DNA from: Bacteroidia bacterium
Lineage (GTDB): Bacteria; Bacteroidota; Bacteroidia; Bacteroidales; Azobacteroidaceae
Direction of reading: 5' to 3'
Assembly: GCA_025996865.1 (NCBI GenBank)
Contig: BNTV01000073.1
Coordinates: forward strand, 1 to 24,875
DNA length: 24,875 bases
The notes below the pieces were generated by a model. It was given only the letters and a program-made list of their open reading frames with translations, made no database searches and was not told where the DNA came from. Positions 8,278 through 16,023 of this stretch are shown here, piece after piece (the first letter of the stretch is position 1; each line of letters begins with the position of its first letter). The translations under genes and the position numbers were made by a program.

Positions 8278-9582
8278 ATGAAAACAAAAACATTCTATGC
8301 AATTATTCTGATGGTGTGCTCAATGCCGCTATTTTCTCAAAATATCGAGGATTATCTGTCGCGGTATCAGTATCAACAAGCAATTGATTATTTAGAGCAG
8401 ACAAATGACACTTCCAAAGTAGCCGAAATGCAAAAGGTATTATGTTATAATTATTTACAGAATTATCCGAAAGCGATTGAAATTTTATTGAACTTGCAGG
8501 AAAAATATCCGGAGGATATGCAAATAAAAATGCAATTGGCTTTGTGTTATAATAAGTTATCCATGTTGCAAGAAAGCATAACGTATTTCGACGATTTGAT
8601 AAAAATGGATTCGGCCAATACTTATTTTAAAATACAAAGGGCGGATTTCTTGTATCAGGCGGGTAAATATGACCAGGCATTAGCGCAATACAAATATGCG
8701 TTTGATGAATATAATTCTTTGAATTTGGTAAAACAAATTGCTTTTTGCTATGAAAAAACGAGTCAATGGGATAGCGCCAAAGTCTATTTTAATCAGGTTT
8801 TAAGAATGGATTCAACCGATCAGAAATCAAAGGAAGAGATAATTAAAATAGATATCAATCAGGAAAATTATATACCGGCATTGCTTAATTCGGTAAAATT
8901 TCTTGCCGGAGATACAAACAATATACCGCTTAACACATTGCAAGCATTGTGTTTCTATTATTTAGAAGACTTCAAAAATGCAATTGAAACGCTTGAAAAA
9001 TGTGTTCAGTTGGGAGATACCTCAGTTGTCGTTAATAAATATTTAGGCGTCAGTTATTTTTATTCCAAACAAGATAAAAACGCTTACCCTTATTTAATCA
9101 AGGCATACGATCAGGATACAACCAACGTGAGTGTTTTATATGCCTTAGCCACAGTCAATAAAAATCTCGAAAATTTTCCCGAAGCCATCCGGTTATATGA
9201 AAAACTATTACAAAAACTGATTCCTCCGTATAGCGCTTTGCACACTTATTACAAAAATTTAGCAGAGTCATATACCGAAAATAAAGAAATTCAGCCGGCC
9301 ATCGAAAATTACAAAAAGGCATTGATCTATTTTTCGGATTATCAAGACATAGAACTATTGTTTTTGATAGCAGATCTTTATGATCTGTATGTTCGTGATT
9401 ATGAACTTGCTATTGATTATTACAAGCGGTATAGAGAAAGATTGCTTGATTATCAACAATTTATGAAAAAACAGGATAATGTAAATAAAGCAACTATTGC
9501 GGATATTTCCGACAAGATAAAGTATTTGGATGAGCGGATTGTTTATTTGGAAAAGAAAATGGAGAAGTTGCAGAGTTATTAA
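8278..9582 (+). CDS. Secreted tetratricopeptide-repeat protein
   Basis: The 434-residue protein starts with a Sec signal peptide (MKTKTFYAIILMVCSMPLFS, cleavage near residue 21). The rest is built from helix-pair repeats of about 34 residues with TPR signatures, for example MQIKMQLALCYNKLSMLQES, AGKYDQALAQYKYAFDEYN, NFPEAIRLYEKL and IQPAIENYKKAL. Roughly nine to ten repeats fit the length. The last 40 residues (KYLDERIVYLEKKMEKLQ) form a coiled coil. TPR proteins are periplasmic scaffolds for protein complexes; the partner is not visible. It has its own promoter and is followed by the degraded minus-strand region, so it marks the end of the intact left block. Confidence 0.85.
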   Translation: MKTKTFYAIILMVCSMPLFSQNIEDYLSRYQYQQAIDYLEQTNDTSKVAEMQKVLCYNYLQNYPKAIEILLNLQEKYPEDMQIKMQLALCYNKLSMLQESITYFDDLIKMDSANTYFKIQRADFLYQAGKYDQALAQYKYAFDEYNSLNLVKQIAFCYEKTSQWDSAKVYFNQVLRMDSTDQKSKEEIIKIDINQENYIPALLNSVKFLAGDTNNIPLNTLQALCFYYLEDFKNAIETLEKCVQLGDTSVVVNKYLGVSYFYSKQDKNAYPYLIKAYDQDTTNVSVLYALATVNKNLENFPEAIRLYEKLLQKLIPPYSALHTYYKNLAESYTENKEIQPAIENYKKALIYFSDYQDIELLFLIADLYDLYVRDYELAIDYYKRYRERLLDYQQFMKKQDNVNKATIADISDKIKYLDERIVYLEKKMEKLQSY

Positions 9583-9617
9583 AAACAATTAGTTCTCTGT
9601 TGCTATGCTTTTATATT

Positions 9618-9758
9618 TTAAGAATAATCATCAATAGAATCGCCACCTGACCATTCAAGTCCTTGTGTACCGATTAAATGGATATTGCCATTGAGATTTA
9701 TTTCGGTGTATTTTATTTGGGCGCTATTGATGAAAATGATTTTATTTAGGTATCGCAT
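9618..9758 (-). pseudogene. N-terminal stub of an SMC/RecF-type ATPase, cut in Walker A
   Basis: A 46-codon frame from ATG (9756-9758) to TAA reads FINSAQIKYTEINLNGNIH and then LIGTQG, followed by LEWSGGDSIDDYS. The first 36 residues look like the start of a large ATP-binding protein of the SMC/RecF type, in which IGTQG continues into a Walker A GKST. Here the sequence changes exactly where GKST should be, so the gene is a remnant joined to unrelated sequence. It starts 9 bases after the stop of the DUF4143 ATPase remnant on the same strand. Family recognition rests on a short stretch and is moderate. Confidence 0.5.
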
Positions 9759-9767
9759 TGCTTTCTA

Positions 9768-11102
9768 TTATTTGTTATCAATATTTTGCAACAACCAATC
9801 TGCTACATTCAATTTGCGTATTCCGTCATACACCGGATTGAAGTCAATATCGGTTGTGAGCAGATATTTTGGATTGGAATCTTTTATTGCCCGCAGTGAA
9901 GCCAGTTCGCGTTCAAGTGTTTCGGGGTTTTCTGTAGTCCATGATACTTGGTAATATGAAGTATATCCATCGTAGTCGGTAACAACAAAATCAACCTCAA
10001 GATTTCCTGTTTTACCAATCAAAACATCGCGGTAACGCCTCACCAATTCAAAATAAACGGCATTTTCCAACCAATGTGAGCGGTCTTTTGTCATTTCCCT
10101 TTTGAGGCGAACTTTGCGGAAACAAGGGTCAACAAGATAGTATTTGTTGAGCGTTTGCAAAAGCCCTTTTCCTTTAATTTCGTAACGCTGCACTTTATAC
10201 AACAAAAATGCATCGCAAATAGCGTCAAGATATTTTGCAACAGTCTTATTATCAACAACTGTTCCGTATGTACGAAGCGTTTTGGAAATAGAATTTGGAG
10301 AAACAAACGAGCCGACAGAATCAAACACAAAATCAATTATTTTGTTAAATTCGTGTTTGTCCCTGATATTCAAGCGTTGAAAAATATCTTTTTCGATAAT
10401 GGCATTCAAAACGCTTTCAACAAAATTATCTGCCTGTTTCTGACTGATTTTCTTTTGGTTATGATATTCAGGGATACCACCTTCTTGCAAGTAAACCGCC
10501 AAAGTTTCTATTTTCGACAAGTTTGGCGGTTTTTTCTCTATATTTTGTTGATAATCAGTATTTTGAGTATTTTTATTCCTAAAACTTTCTAATTTTGATA
10601 AGTTTTGGGAATATAATGTGATAAACTCATAATATTCAGCGAATTGCAATGGTAAAATATTAGTTTCGATATATCTTCCTGTAAGCAATGTAGCCAATTC
10701 GCCCGAAAGGAGATAGGCGTTTGAGCCTGTAACATACACATCACAATTTTTCTTGATAAACAAACTATCCACAAGCCGCTGAAAATCTTTGATATTCTGC
10801 ACCTCATCAAGAAAAATGTAATTCATTTTATCGGCAACAAGTTTGTCTTTAATATGCGAATGTATTTGAAATATGTCGCCTATTGCCAAAGTGTCCAAAT
10901 CCTCAAAATTAAGGAATTGAATTTGTTCCGGCAAAATGCCATTATGCAAAAGTTCATCAGCATACATTTGCTACAGCGTAGATTTGCCACAACGCCGCAC
11001 CCCTGTAATGACCTTGATAATATGCTGGTCTTTCAGATTGCGAAGCATTTGCATATATTGCTTGCGCTCAATGAGATTGGATATGTTTTGTTGTTGGGGC
11101 AT
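9768..11102 (-). pseudogene. AAA_14/DUF4143 ATPase broken by an amber codon
   Basis: Starting at the ATG at 11102 the frame reads a normal AAA_14 N-terminus and Walker A (TGVRRCGKSTL), then a TAG at 10971-10973, then continues in the same frame for 400 codons with YIFLDEVQ (Walker B) and a DUF4143 C-terminal region ending at 9768. Related proteins have a Leu after GKSTL, so a single-base TTG-to-TAG change explains the break. A gene caller sees only the downstream part from ATG 10967, which lacks the P-loop and would not bind ATP normally. DUF4143 ATPases are common, poorly understood, laterally spread proteins with a nuclease-like C-terminus. Here the position corresponding to E-x-K reads Q-V-S. 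Confidence 0.85.
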
Positions 11103-11162
11103 AATACTTATTTTTTTATGCAAAGATAATCTATATTATTAAATTGTTCTCAAATACCGCTT

Positions 11163-11825
11163 TCATTTCTTATTATTAGATACCTCATTCAACTCTGTTC
11201 TATTATGAATTACTAAAGGTCGTGCGTCTTTGGGCAGATTCTTCGCTACGCTCAGAATCTCATCCGTAACGAGCAAAGACCTTTCTTGAGATTCCTTACT
11301 ACGGTTGAAATGACGTTCGTCGTTTTGAAAAAAGGAGGGGGAAGTATTGCCTTCCTCTCCCTTATTATCGTTGTTCTTCAGGTTATTCCAAGCGTAGGAA
11401 GGAATCTCATCCGTAGGGTGTGAACGTTTTTCAGCAGATTCTTCACTCCGTTCGGAATGACACTCGCCATTTTGGGGAGAGGGAGAGGAAGTAGTAGCGG
11501 CTTCGCCGCCACTACTTCCTCCATCATTCACGCCTCGCAGTGCGTCATTCCAAGCCGCAGGCGAAGAATCTTTAACAAAACCTCTTTCCGTAACCAGCAC
11601 TTTCCAATCGGGGTTTTTCTTGTTTATCAACGCCTCTGTAAATGAATTTTTTATCAAATGATTTTTATGTTCGTAAATTCTACGACACAAGTCATTCGTA
11701 ACGCCAACATATAGCGTTGTCTTGTTCTTATTGGTCATTATGTAAACGTATCCGAAGTTTGTCATAGATTTTATTTGTATTTTCATTTTTGAAAATTTAT
11801 CGGCATTTATATCGGTAAATTTCAC
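11163..11825 (-). pseudogene. GIY-YIG nuclease-like gene with central deletion and repeat-derived tail
   Basis: The frame begins at GTG 11825; a better start is ATG 11765 ([10 protein letters not shown]). It shows the start of a GIY-YIG domain: [20 protein letters not shown], then [12 protein letters not shown] with the conserved Arg. It then jumps from NSFT to LINKKNPDW, skipping about 35 residues that normally hold the catalytic Glu (AIxREKQIK region). After that the protein reads through interspersed repeats, giving stretches such as [13 protein letters not shown] and [11 protein letters not shown], which are translations of a dispersed nucleotide repeat and not a protein domain. The product is therefore very probably inactive as a nuclease. 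It follows the Y1 transposase stub with a GTGA overlap. Confidence 0.75.
11219..11570. repeat. Cluster of interspersed GTCATTCC/GAAGAATCT repeats
   Basis: At least four diverged copies of a short repeat occur here: AGATTCTTCGCTACGCTCAG (11237-11256), TTGAGATTCCTTACTACGG...AATGACG (11286-11313), AGATTCTTCACTCCGTTCGG with AATGACAC (11439-11464), and GCGTCATTCCAAGCCGCAGG (11541-11560). They make up most of the C-terminal half of the GIY-YIG frame. Related words occur at 1264-1308 and 18967-19135. Confidence 0.65.
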
Positions 11826-12103
11826 ATCATAAAAACCTCATTTTTACCTAATTTAAACAACAAAACAACCTCAGTAGCAAATGATTGCATCCACAAAACC
11901 AACCTCATTACCTCATTCATTTGTTTTCTTGCGAATGGTTTGTTGATAAAATTTGACATATCCTTCATCTTGCAGCCGTTGTTATTCACAATTCCCGTAA
12001 TATATTTTTCAATTCTATCGCGGAATTTTTCCAAAATGATTGGCATTCTGTTCAATGTTGTAAAAGCAAAATGCGTGTATAAGTTATTGTATTCTACTTT
12101 CAT
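11822..12103 (-). pseudogene. Y1 (IS200/REP-type) transposase, N-terminal stub
   Basis: The first 48 residues (NNLYTHFAFTTLNRMPIILE, then FRDRIEKYITGIVNNNGCKM) match the beginning of HUH/Y1 transposases of the IS200/IS605 or REP-associated (RAYT) type, where a strand of this kind precedes the metal-binding HUH motif. After KMKDM the similarity ends: there is no HxH motif and no catalytic Tyr helix, and the frame runs into the inverted-repeat arms. The full protein would be about 150 or more residues, so this is a decayed copy. It overlaps the upstream AbiEii-like stub by ATGA and the downstream frame by GTGA, and lies wholly inside the inverted-repeat element 11834-12193 except for its last codons. 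Confidence 0.6.
11834..11882 (+). repeat. 49-bp inverted repeat, left arm
   Basis: Starts AACCTCATTTTTACC and ends CAGTAGCAAAT. It is identical to the reverse complement of 12145-12193 over all 49 bases; the match stops sharply on both sides. Confidence 0.9.
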
Positions 12104-12285
12104 ATTTTAATGAGGTAATGAGGTTGGGGCTTATATGTTAATCTATTTGCTACTGAGGTTGTTTTGTTGTTTAAATTAGGTAAAAATGAGGTTGTTCCAC
12201 GCATCATTTCGTGAATGGCATTGTCTTTTCCCTCTTTTGTTGTCGGCGAATATTGCGACAGCATATTTTTGAAAATTGAGTTCAT
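12100..12285 (-). pseudogene. AbiEii-like nucleotidyltransferase, N-terminal stub
   Basis: A 61-codon frame starts MNSIFKNMLSQYSPTTKEGK and continues to HEMM, which resembles the N-terminal helix of AbiEii-type nucleotidyltransferase toxins, a region that precedes the GLYRGGFF and GGTxLR motifs. From residue 29 the frame is made by the inverted-repeat element, so the catalytic domain is missing. It overlaps the GNAT stop codon by ATGA. AbiEii is the toxin half of a type IV toxin-antitoxin/abortive infection pair; no AbiEi antitoxin is visible. The assignment rests on under 30 residues and is tentative. Confidence 0.4.
12145..12193 (-). repeat. 49-bp inverted repeat, right arm
   Basis: Exact inverted copy of 11834-11882. 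It encodes part of the tail of the AbiEii-like stub ([16 protein letters not shown]) on the minus strand, so the arm was placed into that gene. Confidence 0.9.
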
Positions 12286-12878
12286 ATTTTTTCAATACAA
12301 TAAATATAGTGAGGCATATCCATTTTGTAATAGTGTTTGATTACTTCCTTTTCCATTTTCATTCCAACTCCTTCGGCAACTTTTTGAGAAGCAAAATTAT
12401 TTGTTCTGATAATAGAATAAACTTTCCTTTGATTTAATTTTTCAAAAGCATACGTTTTGCAAGCAGTCGCCGCTTCGATTGCAAACCCATTGTGCCAATA
12501 CCTCTTTTTCAGTAAATAACCAATTTCTAAATATTTTTCATTATCAATTTCTTGAATTGTTAATCCGCACTGTCCGATAAATTCATTGGTATCTTTCTTA
12601 ATAACAGCCCACAAGCCAAACCCGTTGTCTGAATATCTTTTTAAGTTTCTATTCAGCCAATCCTGTACTTCTTCATCAGAAAAAGCGTGTTCATAAGCGT
12701 ACATAACTTCTTCGTCCTGCAAAATTTCACATAATCCGGCAAAATCAAATTCCGTTAATTCCACAGCATACTCGTAACGATACGAAGGCGTTTTTCGTTT
12801 CTCAAACATCTCGGCAATCAGTTTATTGCCTCGACTTAATGTATTGAGTAACTCCCGTATGGAATTAAAATGATTCAT
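12282..12878 (-). CDS. GNAT acetyltransferase (RimJ/RimL-like) with foreign N-terminus
   Basis: The 198-residue protein has a full GNAT core from about residue 43: FDFAGLCEILQDEEVMYAYE, FGLWAVIKKDTNEFIGQCGL, the acetyl-CoA region EIGYLLKKRYWHNGFAIEAA, and KVYSIIRTNNFASQKVAEGV. Such enzymes acetylate amino groups of proteins or small molecules using acetyl-CoA. Relatives normally begin with a beta strand like TERLILR. Here that strand is replaced by about 40 residues (NSIRELLNTLSRGNKLIAEM, then FEKRKTPSYRYEYAVE) that look like the start of an unrelated protein, perhaps a condensin/Wadjet-like accessory protein. This suggests fusion by deletion, and the enzyme may be misfolded. It lies 69 bases from the tRNA-Leu gene, with the tRNA's terminator in between. 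Confidence 0.75.
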   Translation of the reverse strand: MNHFNSIRELLNTLSRGNKLIAEMFEKRKTPSYRYEYAVELTEFDFAGLCEILQDEEVMYAYEHAFSDEEVQDWLNRNLKRYSDNGFGLWAVIKKDTNEFIGQCGLTIQEIDNEKYLEIGYLLKKRYWHNGFAIEAATACKTYAFEKLNQRKVYSIIRTNNFASQKVAEGVGMKMEKEVIKHYYKMDMPHYIYCIEKI

Positions 12879-12899
12879 TTTTCCAAGCCATTCAGGGAC

Positions 12900-12937
12900 A
12901 AAAAAATCCCCGAAAATCTTGTAATTTCCGGAGATTT
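12900..12937 (-). terminator. Rho-independent terminator of tRNA-Leu
   Basis: Read on the minus strand, AAATCTCCGGAAAT pairs with ATTTTCGGGGATTT over 14 base pairs (two G:U), with a 6-base loop and a run of seven T. It starts 9 bases after the tRNA 3' end. Confidence 0.8.
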
Positions 12938-12946
12938 AACAAATCG

Positions 12947-13028
12947 TGCGCTCGAAGGGACTCGAACCCCCACGCCTTTCAGCACCAGATCCTAAGTCTG
13001 GCGTGGCTACCAATTACACCACGAGCGC
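12947..13028 (-). tRNA. tRNA-Leu (anticodon UAG)
   Basis: On the minus strand the acceptor GCGCTCG (13028-13022) pairs with CGAGCGC (12954-12948), followed by discriminator A at 12947; CCA is not encoded. The anticodon stem CCAGA/TCTGG encloses loop CTTAGGA, giving anticodon TAG. The long variable arm and the GGTTCGAGTCC T-loop fit a class II tRNA-Leu of 82 bases. An intrinsic terminator follows directly. The degraded strip of accessory genes begins just downstream of its 3' end, as is common at integration hotspots. Confidence 0.95.
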
Positions 13029-13108
13029 AAAGCGGATGCAAAGGTAGGATTTATTTTTTAACTTACAAAATAAATTCATCTTTGAACAACTTAGTAATGG
13101 AATTTTCG

Positions 13109-13116
13109 TACCTTTG
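13109..13116 (+). promoter_or_regulatory. -7 box of korA-korB-menA
   Basis: TACCTTTG matches the TAnnTTTG -7 element and lies 43 bases before the preferred korA start. It also argues against the earlier in-frame start at 13082, which would lie upstream of the transcription start. Confidence 0.55.
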
Positions 13117-13159
13117 CAAACAACTTTTCATTATAGATTTATTTAATAGCTATTTATAT

Positions 13160-15007
13160 ATGAATGAAGGAATAAAAGTAAAAGAACTGGAAAGCGTTGT
13201 AATCCGGTTTTCCGGCGACTCCGGTGATGGAATGCAATTGGTGGGTACACTTTTCTCTAACCTTTCTGCGGAATTAGGTAATAATATCATTACATTCCCC
13301 GATTTTCCGGCCGAAATTCGCGCACCTCATGGAACATTGGGCGGCGTTTCAGGATTTCAGATGCAAGTGGGCGCAAAAAAAGTCTATACTCCCGGTGATA
13401 AGGCGGATGTTTTGATTGCGATGAATCCGGCGGCATTGAAAGTGAATGCTCAGTTCATCAAACCGGATACGGTAGTAATTATTGATGCTGATTCTTTCCG
13501 AACCGAAGATTTGGAAAAGGCTTTATTTAAAACGGATAACCCATTTAAAGAATTGGGTTTGAATTCTTTACAAGTAGTTTCAGCTCCTGTTACAGAACTC
13601 TGTAAAGAAAGTCTGGAAGGGATTTCCGACAATAAACAAGCACTCCGTAGCCGGAATATTTTCGCATTGGGTTTGGTTTGCTGGTTGTTTAACAGGCCCT
13701 TATATATTGTGGAAAAACTCTTGTCCGAAAAATTCAAAAAGAAACCCGACGTTTTGCAAGCCAACTTATTGGTCTTGCAAGCAGGCTTCAATTACGGACA
13801 CAATATTCATGCGAGTGTTTCTACCTATCGCATTGAAACCATTTCGCACAAAAAAGGGTTTTATACCGACGTAAACGGCAACAAAGCAACGGCTTACGGA
13901 TTGATTGCCGCTTCCGAAAAAGCCGGCTTGACCTTGTTTCTGGGTTCTTATCCGATTACTCCGGCAACAGATATCATGCAAGAACTGACAGCTCGTAAAG
14001 AATTGGGTATTAAAGTGATGCAAACGGAGGACGAAATTGCGGGAATCTGTACGGCGATTGGCGCTTCTTTTGCAGGAAATCTGGCGGTAACGAATACCTC
14101 CGGTCCCGGTTTGGCTTTGAAAAGCGAAGCCATCGGTTTGGCGGTAATGGCCGAAGTTCCATTGGTTGTGATTGATGTACAACGTTCAGGCCCTTCGACC
14201 GGGATGCCAACCAAGAGCGAACAGACCGATTTGTTGCAAGCGCTATACGGAAGAAACGGCGAAAGTCCTGCGGTTGTCATGGCCGCTACTTCTCCGACCG
14301 ACTGTTTTGATTCGGCTTTCTGGGCTTCCAAAATTGCTTTGGAACATTTGACTCCGGTTATTTTATTGACGGACGGTTATATCGCCAATGGTTCTTCGGC
14401 TTGGCGTATTCCCGATTTGGAAGAATATCCCGAAATCAAACCGCCTTACGTAAGCCCCGAACAAAAAGAAGGTTGGATGCCTTATTTGCGTAATCCCGAA
14501 AATGACGTGCGTTATTGGGCGATCCCCGGAACCGAAGGTTTTATGCACCGCATCGGCGGATTGGAAAAGGACAACAAGACCGGCGCTATCAGCACGGATC
14601 CCACTAATCACCAAATAATGGTAGATTTGCGACAGTCAAAAATCAATAAGATTGCGAATTATATTCCTTTGCAGGAAGTGTTGGGTGACAAAGACGCCGA
14701 TACGCTGGTTGTAGGTTGGGGCGGTACTTTCGGCCATTTATACGAAGCGGTGGAACAAATCCGGGAAGCGGGTAAAAAAGTGGCGTTCACGCATTTCCGT
14801 TTCATTAATCCTTTGCCGAAAAATGCAGAGGAAATTTTGCGGAAATACAAAAAAGTGATTGTTATCGAACAAAACTCAGGACAGTTTGCCGGCTACCTTC
14901 GTTCGAAAATCGGCGGATTCAATCCTTATCAATTCAATCGCGTAAAAGGACAACCGTTTATCGTTGCCCGTTTAGTGGAGGAAATAACGAAAATTATTAA
15001 TTTGTAA
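13160..15007 (+). CDS. korA: 2-oxoacid:ferredoxin oxidoreductase, fused gamma-alpha subunit
   Basis: This subunit of the 2-oxoglutarate (or other 2-oxoacid) ferredoxin oxidoreductase takes part in CoA- and thiamine-dependent oxidative decarboxylation coupled to ferredoxin reduction. The start is set at ATG 13160 (MNEGIKVKELESVV); the longer frame from 13082 would begin upstream of the -7 box. Residues about 10-190 form the gamma domain (VIRFSGDSGDGMQL, FPAEIRAPHGTLGG). The alpha domain follows (LGSYPITPATDIMQE, MQTEDEIAGICTAIGASFAG, TNTSGPGLALKSE), and the last 130 residues are the CoA-side domain ending in VIEQNSGQF. The 615-residue fused form is normal in Bacteroidetes. korB follows after 5 bases. 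Substrate choice between 2-oxoglutarate and other 2-oxoacids is not certain. Confidence 0.9.
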   Translation: MNEGIKVKELESVVIRFSGDSGDGMQLVGTLFSNLSAELGNNIITFPDFPAEIRAPHGTLGGVSGFQMQVGAKKVYTPGDKADVLIAMNPAALKVNAQFIKPDTVVIIDADSFRTEDLEKALFKTDNPFKELGLNSLQVVSAPVTELCKESLEGISDNKQALRSRNIFALGLVCWLFNRPLYIVEKLLSEKFKKKPDVLQANLLVLQAGFNYGHNIHASVSTYRIETISHKKGFYTDVNGNKATAYGLIAASEKAGLTLFLGSYPITPATDIMQELTARKELGIKVMQTEDEIAGICTAIGASFAGNLAVTNTSGPGLALKSEAIGLAVMAEVPLVVIDVQRSGPSTGMPTKSEQTDLLQALYGRNGESPAVVMAATSPTDCFDSAFWASKIALEHLTPVILLTDGYIANGSSAWRIPDLEEYPEIKPPYVSPEQKEGWMPYLRNPENDVRYWAIPGTEGFMHRIGGLEKDNKTGAISTDPTNHQIMVDLRQSKINKIANYIPLQEVLGDKDADTLVVGWGGTFGHLYEAVEQIREAGKKVAFTHFRFINPLPKNAEEILRKYKKVIVIEQNSGQFAGYLRSKIGGFNPYQFNRVKGQPFIVARLVEEITKIINL

Positions 15008-15012
15008 TAGAA

Positions 15013-16023
15013 ATGGAACAAATATATCAACCCAAAGATTTCAAAAGCGCACAATTGGTACGTTGGTGCCCGGGTTGTGGCGATTATGGTGTATTGAACA
15101 GTTTGCACAAAGCGATGGCCGTATTGGGTGTCGCACCTCACAATACGGCGGTTATTTCCGGTATCGGATGTTCTTCCCGTTTGCCCTACTATATGAATAC
15201 CTACGGTTTTCATACCATTCACGGACGAGGAGCCGCTATTGCAACCGGCGTTAAAGTCGCCAATCCGAAATTATCCGTTTGGTTAGCAACCGGCGACGGC
15301 GATAGTTTGGCCATTGGCGGTAATCATTTCATTCATGCTGTCCGGCGGAATGTGGATATCAATATCTTGTTGATGAACAATAAAATTTACGGATTGACCA
15401 AAGGACAATATTCTCCGACTTCCGACCGTGGATTTGTTTCCAAATCCTCGCCTTTCGGAACCGTGGAAGATCCTTTCCGTCCATCCGAATTAACGCTCGG
15501 CGCTCGCGGAAGATTTTTTGCCCGCGTTATTGACATAGATATTAAAAACACGCCCGATATTTTGGTTCAAGCGGCTAAGCATAAAGGTGCTTCGGTGATA
15601 GAAGTAATTTTGAACTGCGTGATTTTCAACGACGGTATCAACGATAAAGTTACCGCACGCGAAACACGTCCCGACCGCACGATTTTCCTGCATCATGGCG
15701 AAAAAATGATTTTCGGAAAAGACAATAACAAAGGGATTGTTCAAGACGGATTCAACTTGAAAGCAGTTACCATCGGAGAAGCCGGTTACACACTTGACGA
15801 TGTATTGGTGCATGACGCTAAAGCTACCGATTCGACGCTTCATCTGAAACTGGCGCTTATGGACGGAACCGAACTTCCGGTTGCTCTGGGGATTATCCGC
15901 GATGTGGACGCGCCCGCCTATGACGCTGAAATAGAAGCCCAAATCGAATCGGTAAAAGCTAAAAAACAGGCTCGTACTTTACGGGAATTTCTGATGTCGG
16001 GTGATGTTTGGGAAGTGAAGTGA
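15013..16023 (+). CDS. korB: 2-oxoacid:ferredoxin oxidoreductase, beta subunit
   Basis: The 336-residue beta subunit binds thiamine diphosphate and an iron-sulfur cluster in the cytoplasmic enzyme. Cluster ligands are visible in WCPGCGDYG (Cys19, Cys22) and in GIGCSS (Cys53), with a further Cys near residue 200 (NCVIFN). The thiamine-Mg motif is GDGDSLAIGGNH (residues 94-105) followed about 25 residues later by the NN of LLMNNKIYGLTKGQ. YSPTSDRG after it is typical of the beta subunit. The gene is intact, 5 bases after korA, and its stop codon overlaps the probable menA start (GTGA), so the three are translationally linked. This pair feeds reduced ferredoxin into anaerobic metabolism or works in the reductive direction. 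Confidence 0.93.
   Translation: MEQIYQPKDFKSAQLVRWCPGCGDYGVLNSLHKAMAVLGVAPHNTAVISGIGCSSRLPYYMNTYGFHTIHGRGAAIATGVKVANPKLSVWLATGDGDSLAIGGNHFIHAVRRNVDINILLMNNKIYGLTKGQYSPTSDRGFVSKSSPFGTVEDPFRPSELTLGARGRFFARVIDIDIKNTPDILVQAAKHKGASVIEVILNCVIFNDGINDKVTARETRPDRTIFLHHGEKMIFGKDNNKGIVQDGFNLKAVTIGEAGYTLDDVLVHDAKATDSTLHLKLALMDGTELPVALGIIRDVDAPAYDAEIEAQIESVKAKKQARTLREFLMSGDVWEVK

Larger units (their letters stand above)
11834..12193. mobile_element. 360-bp element with nested perfect inverted repeats around Y1 stub
   Basis: The outer arms 11834-11882 and 12145-12193 are exact 49-base inverted copies. Inner arms 11900-11917 and 12109-12126 are exact 18-base inverted copies (CAACCTCATTACCTCATT against its complement), with 17- and 18-base spacers between outer and inner arms. 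The motif ACCTCA recurs in the arms. The interior (11918-12108) is filled by the Y1 transposase stub. The layout resembles a transposase gene flanked by inverted REP-like sequences (a REPtron) or a deletion derivative of an IS. It interrupts the AbiEii-like stub. No flanking target duplication is evident. Confidence 0.6.

Noticed and set aside
9685..9954. 89-codon plus-strand frame
   Set aside because: Lies opposite the end of the DUF4143 ATPase remnant and the ATPase stub; no motif of its own.
13082..13159. Longer N-terminus of korA
   Set aside because: The extra 26 codons include the TACCTTTG promoter box, and the residues do not fit the family; the protein fits from ATG 13160.
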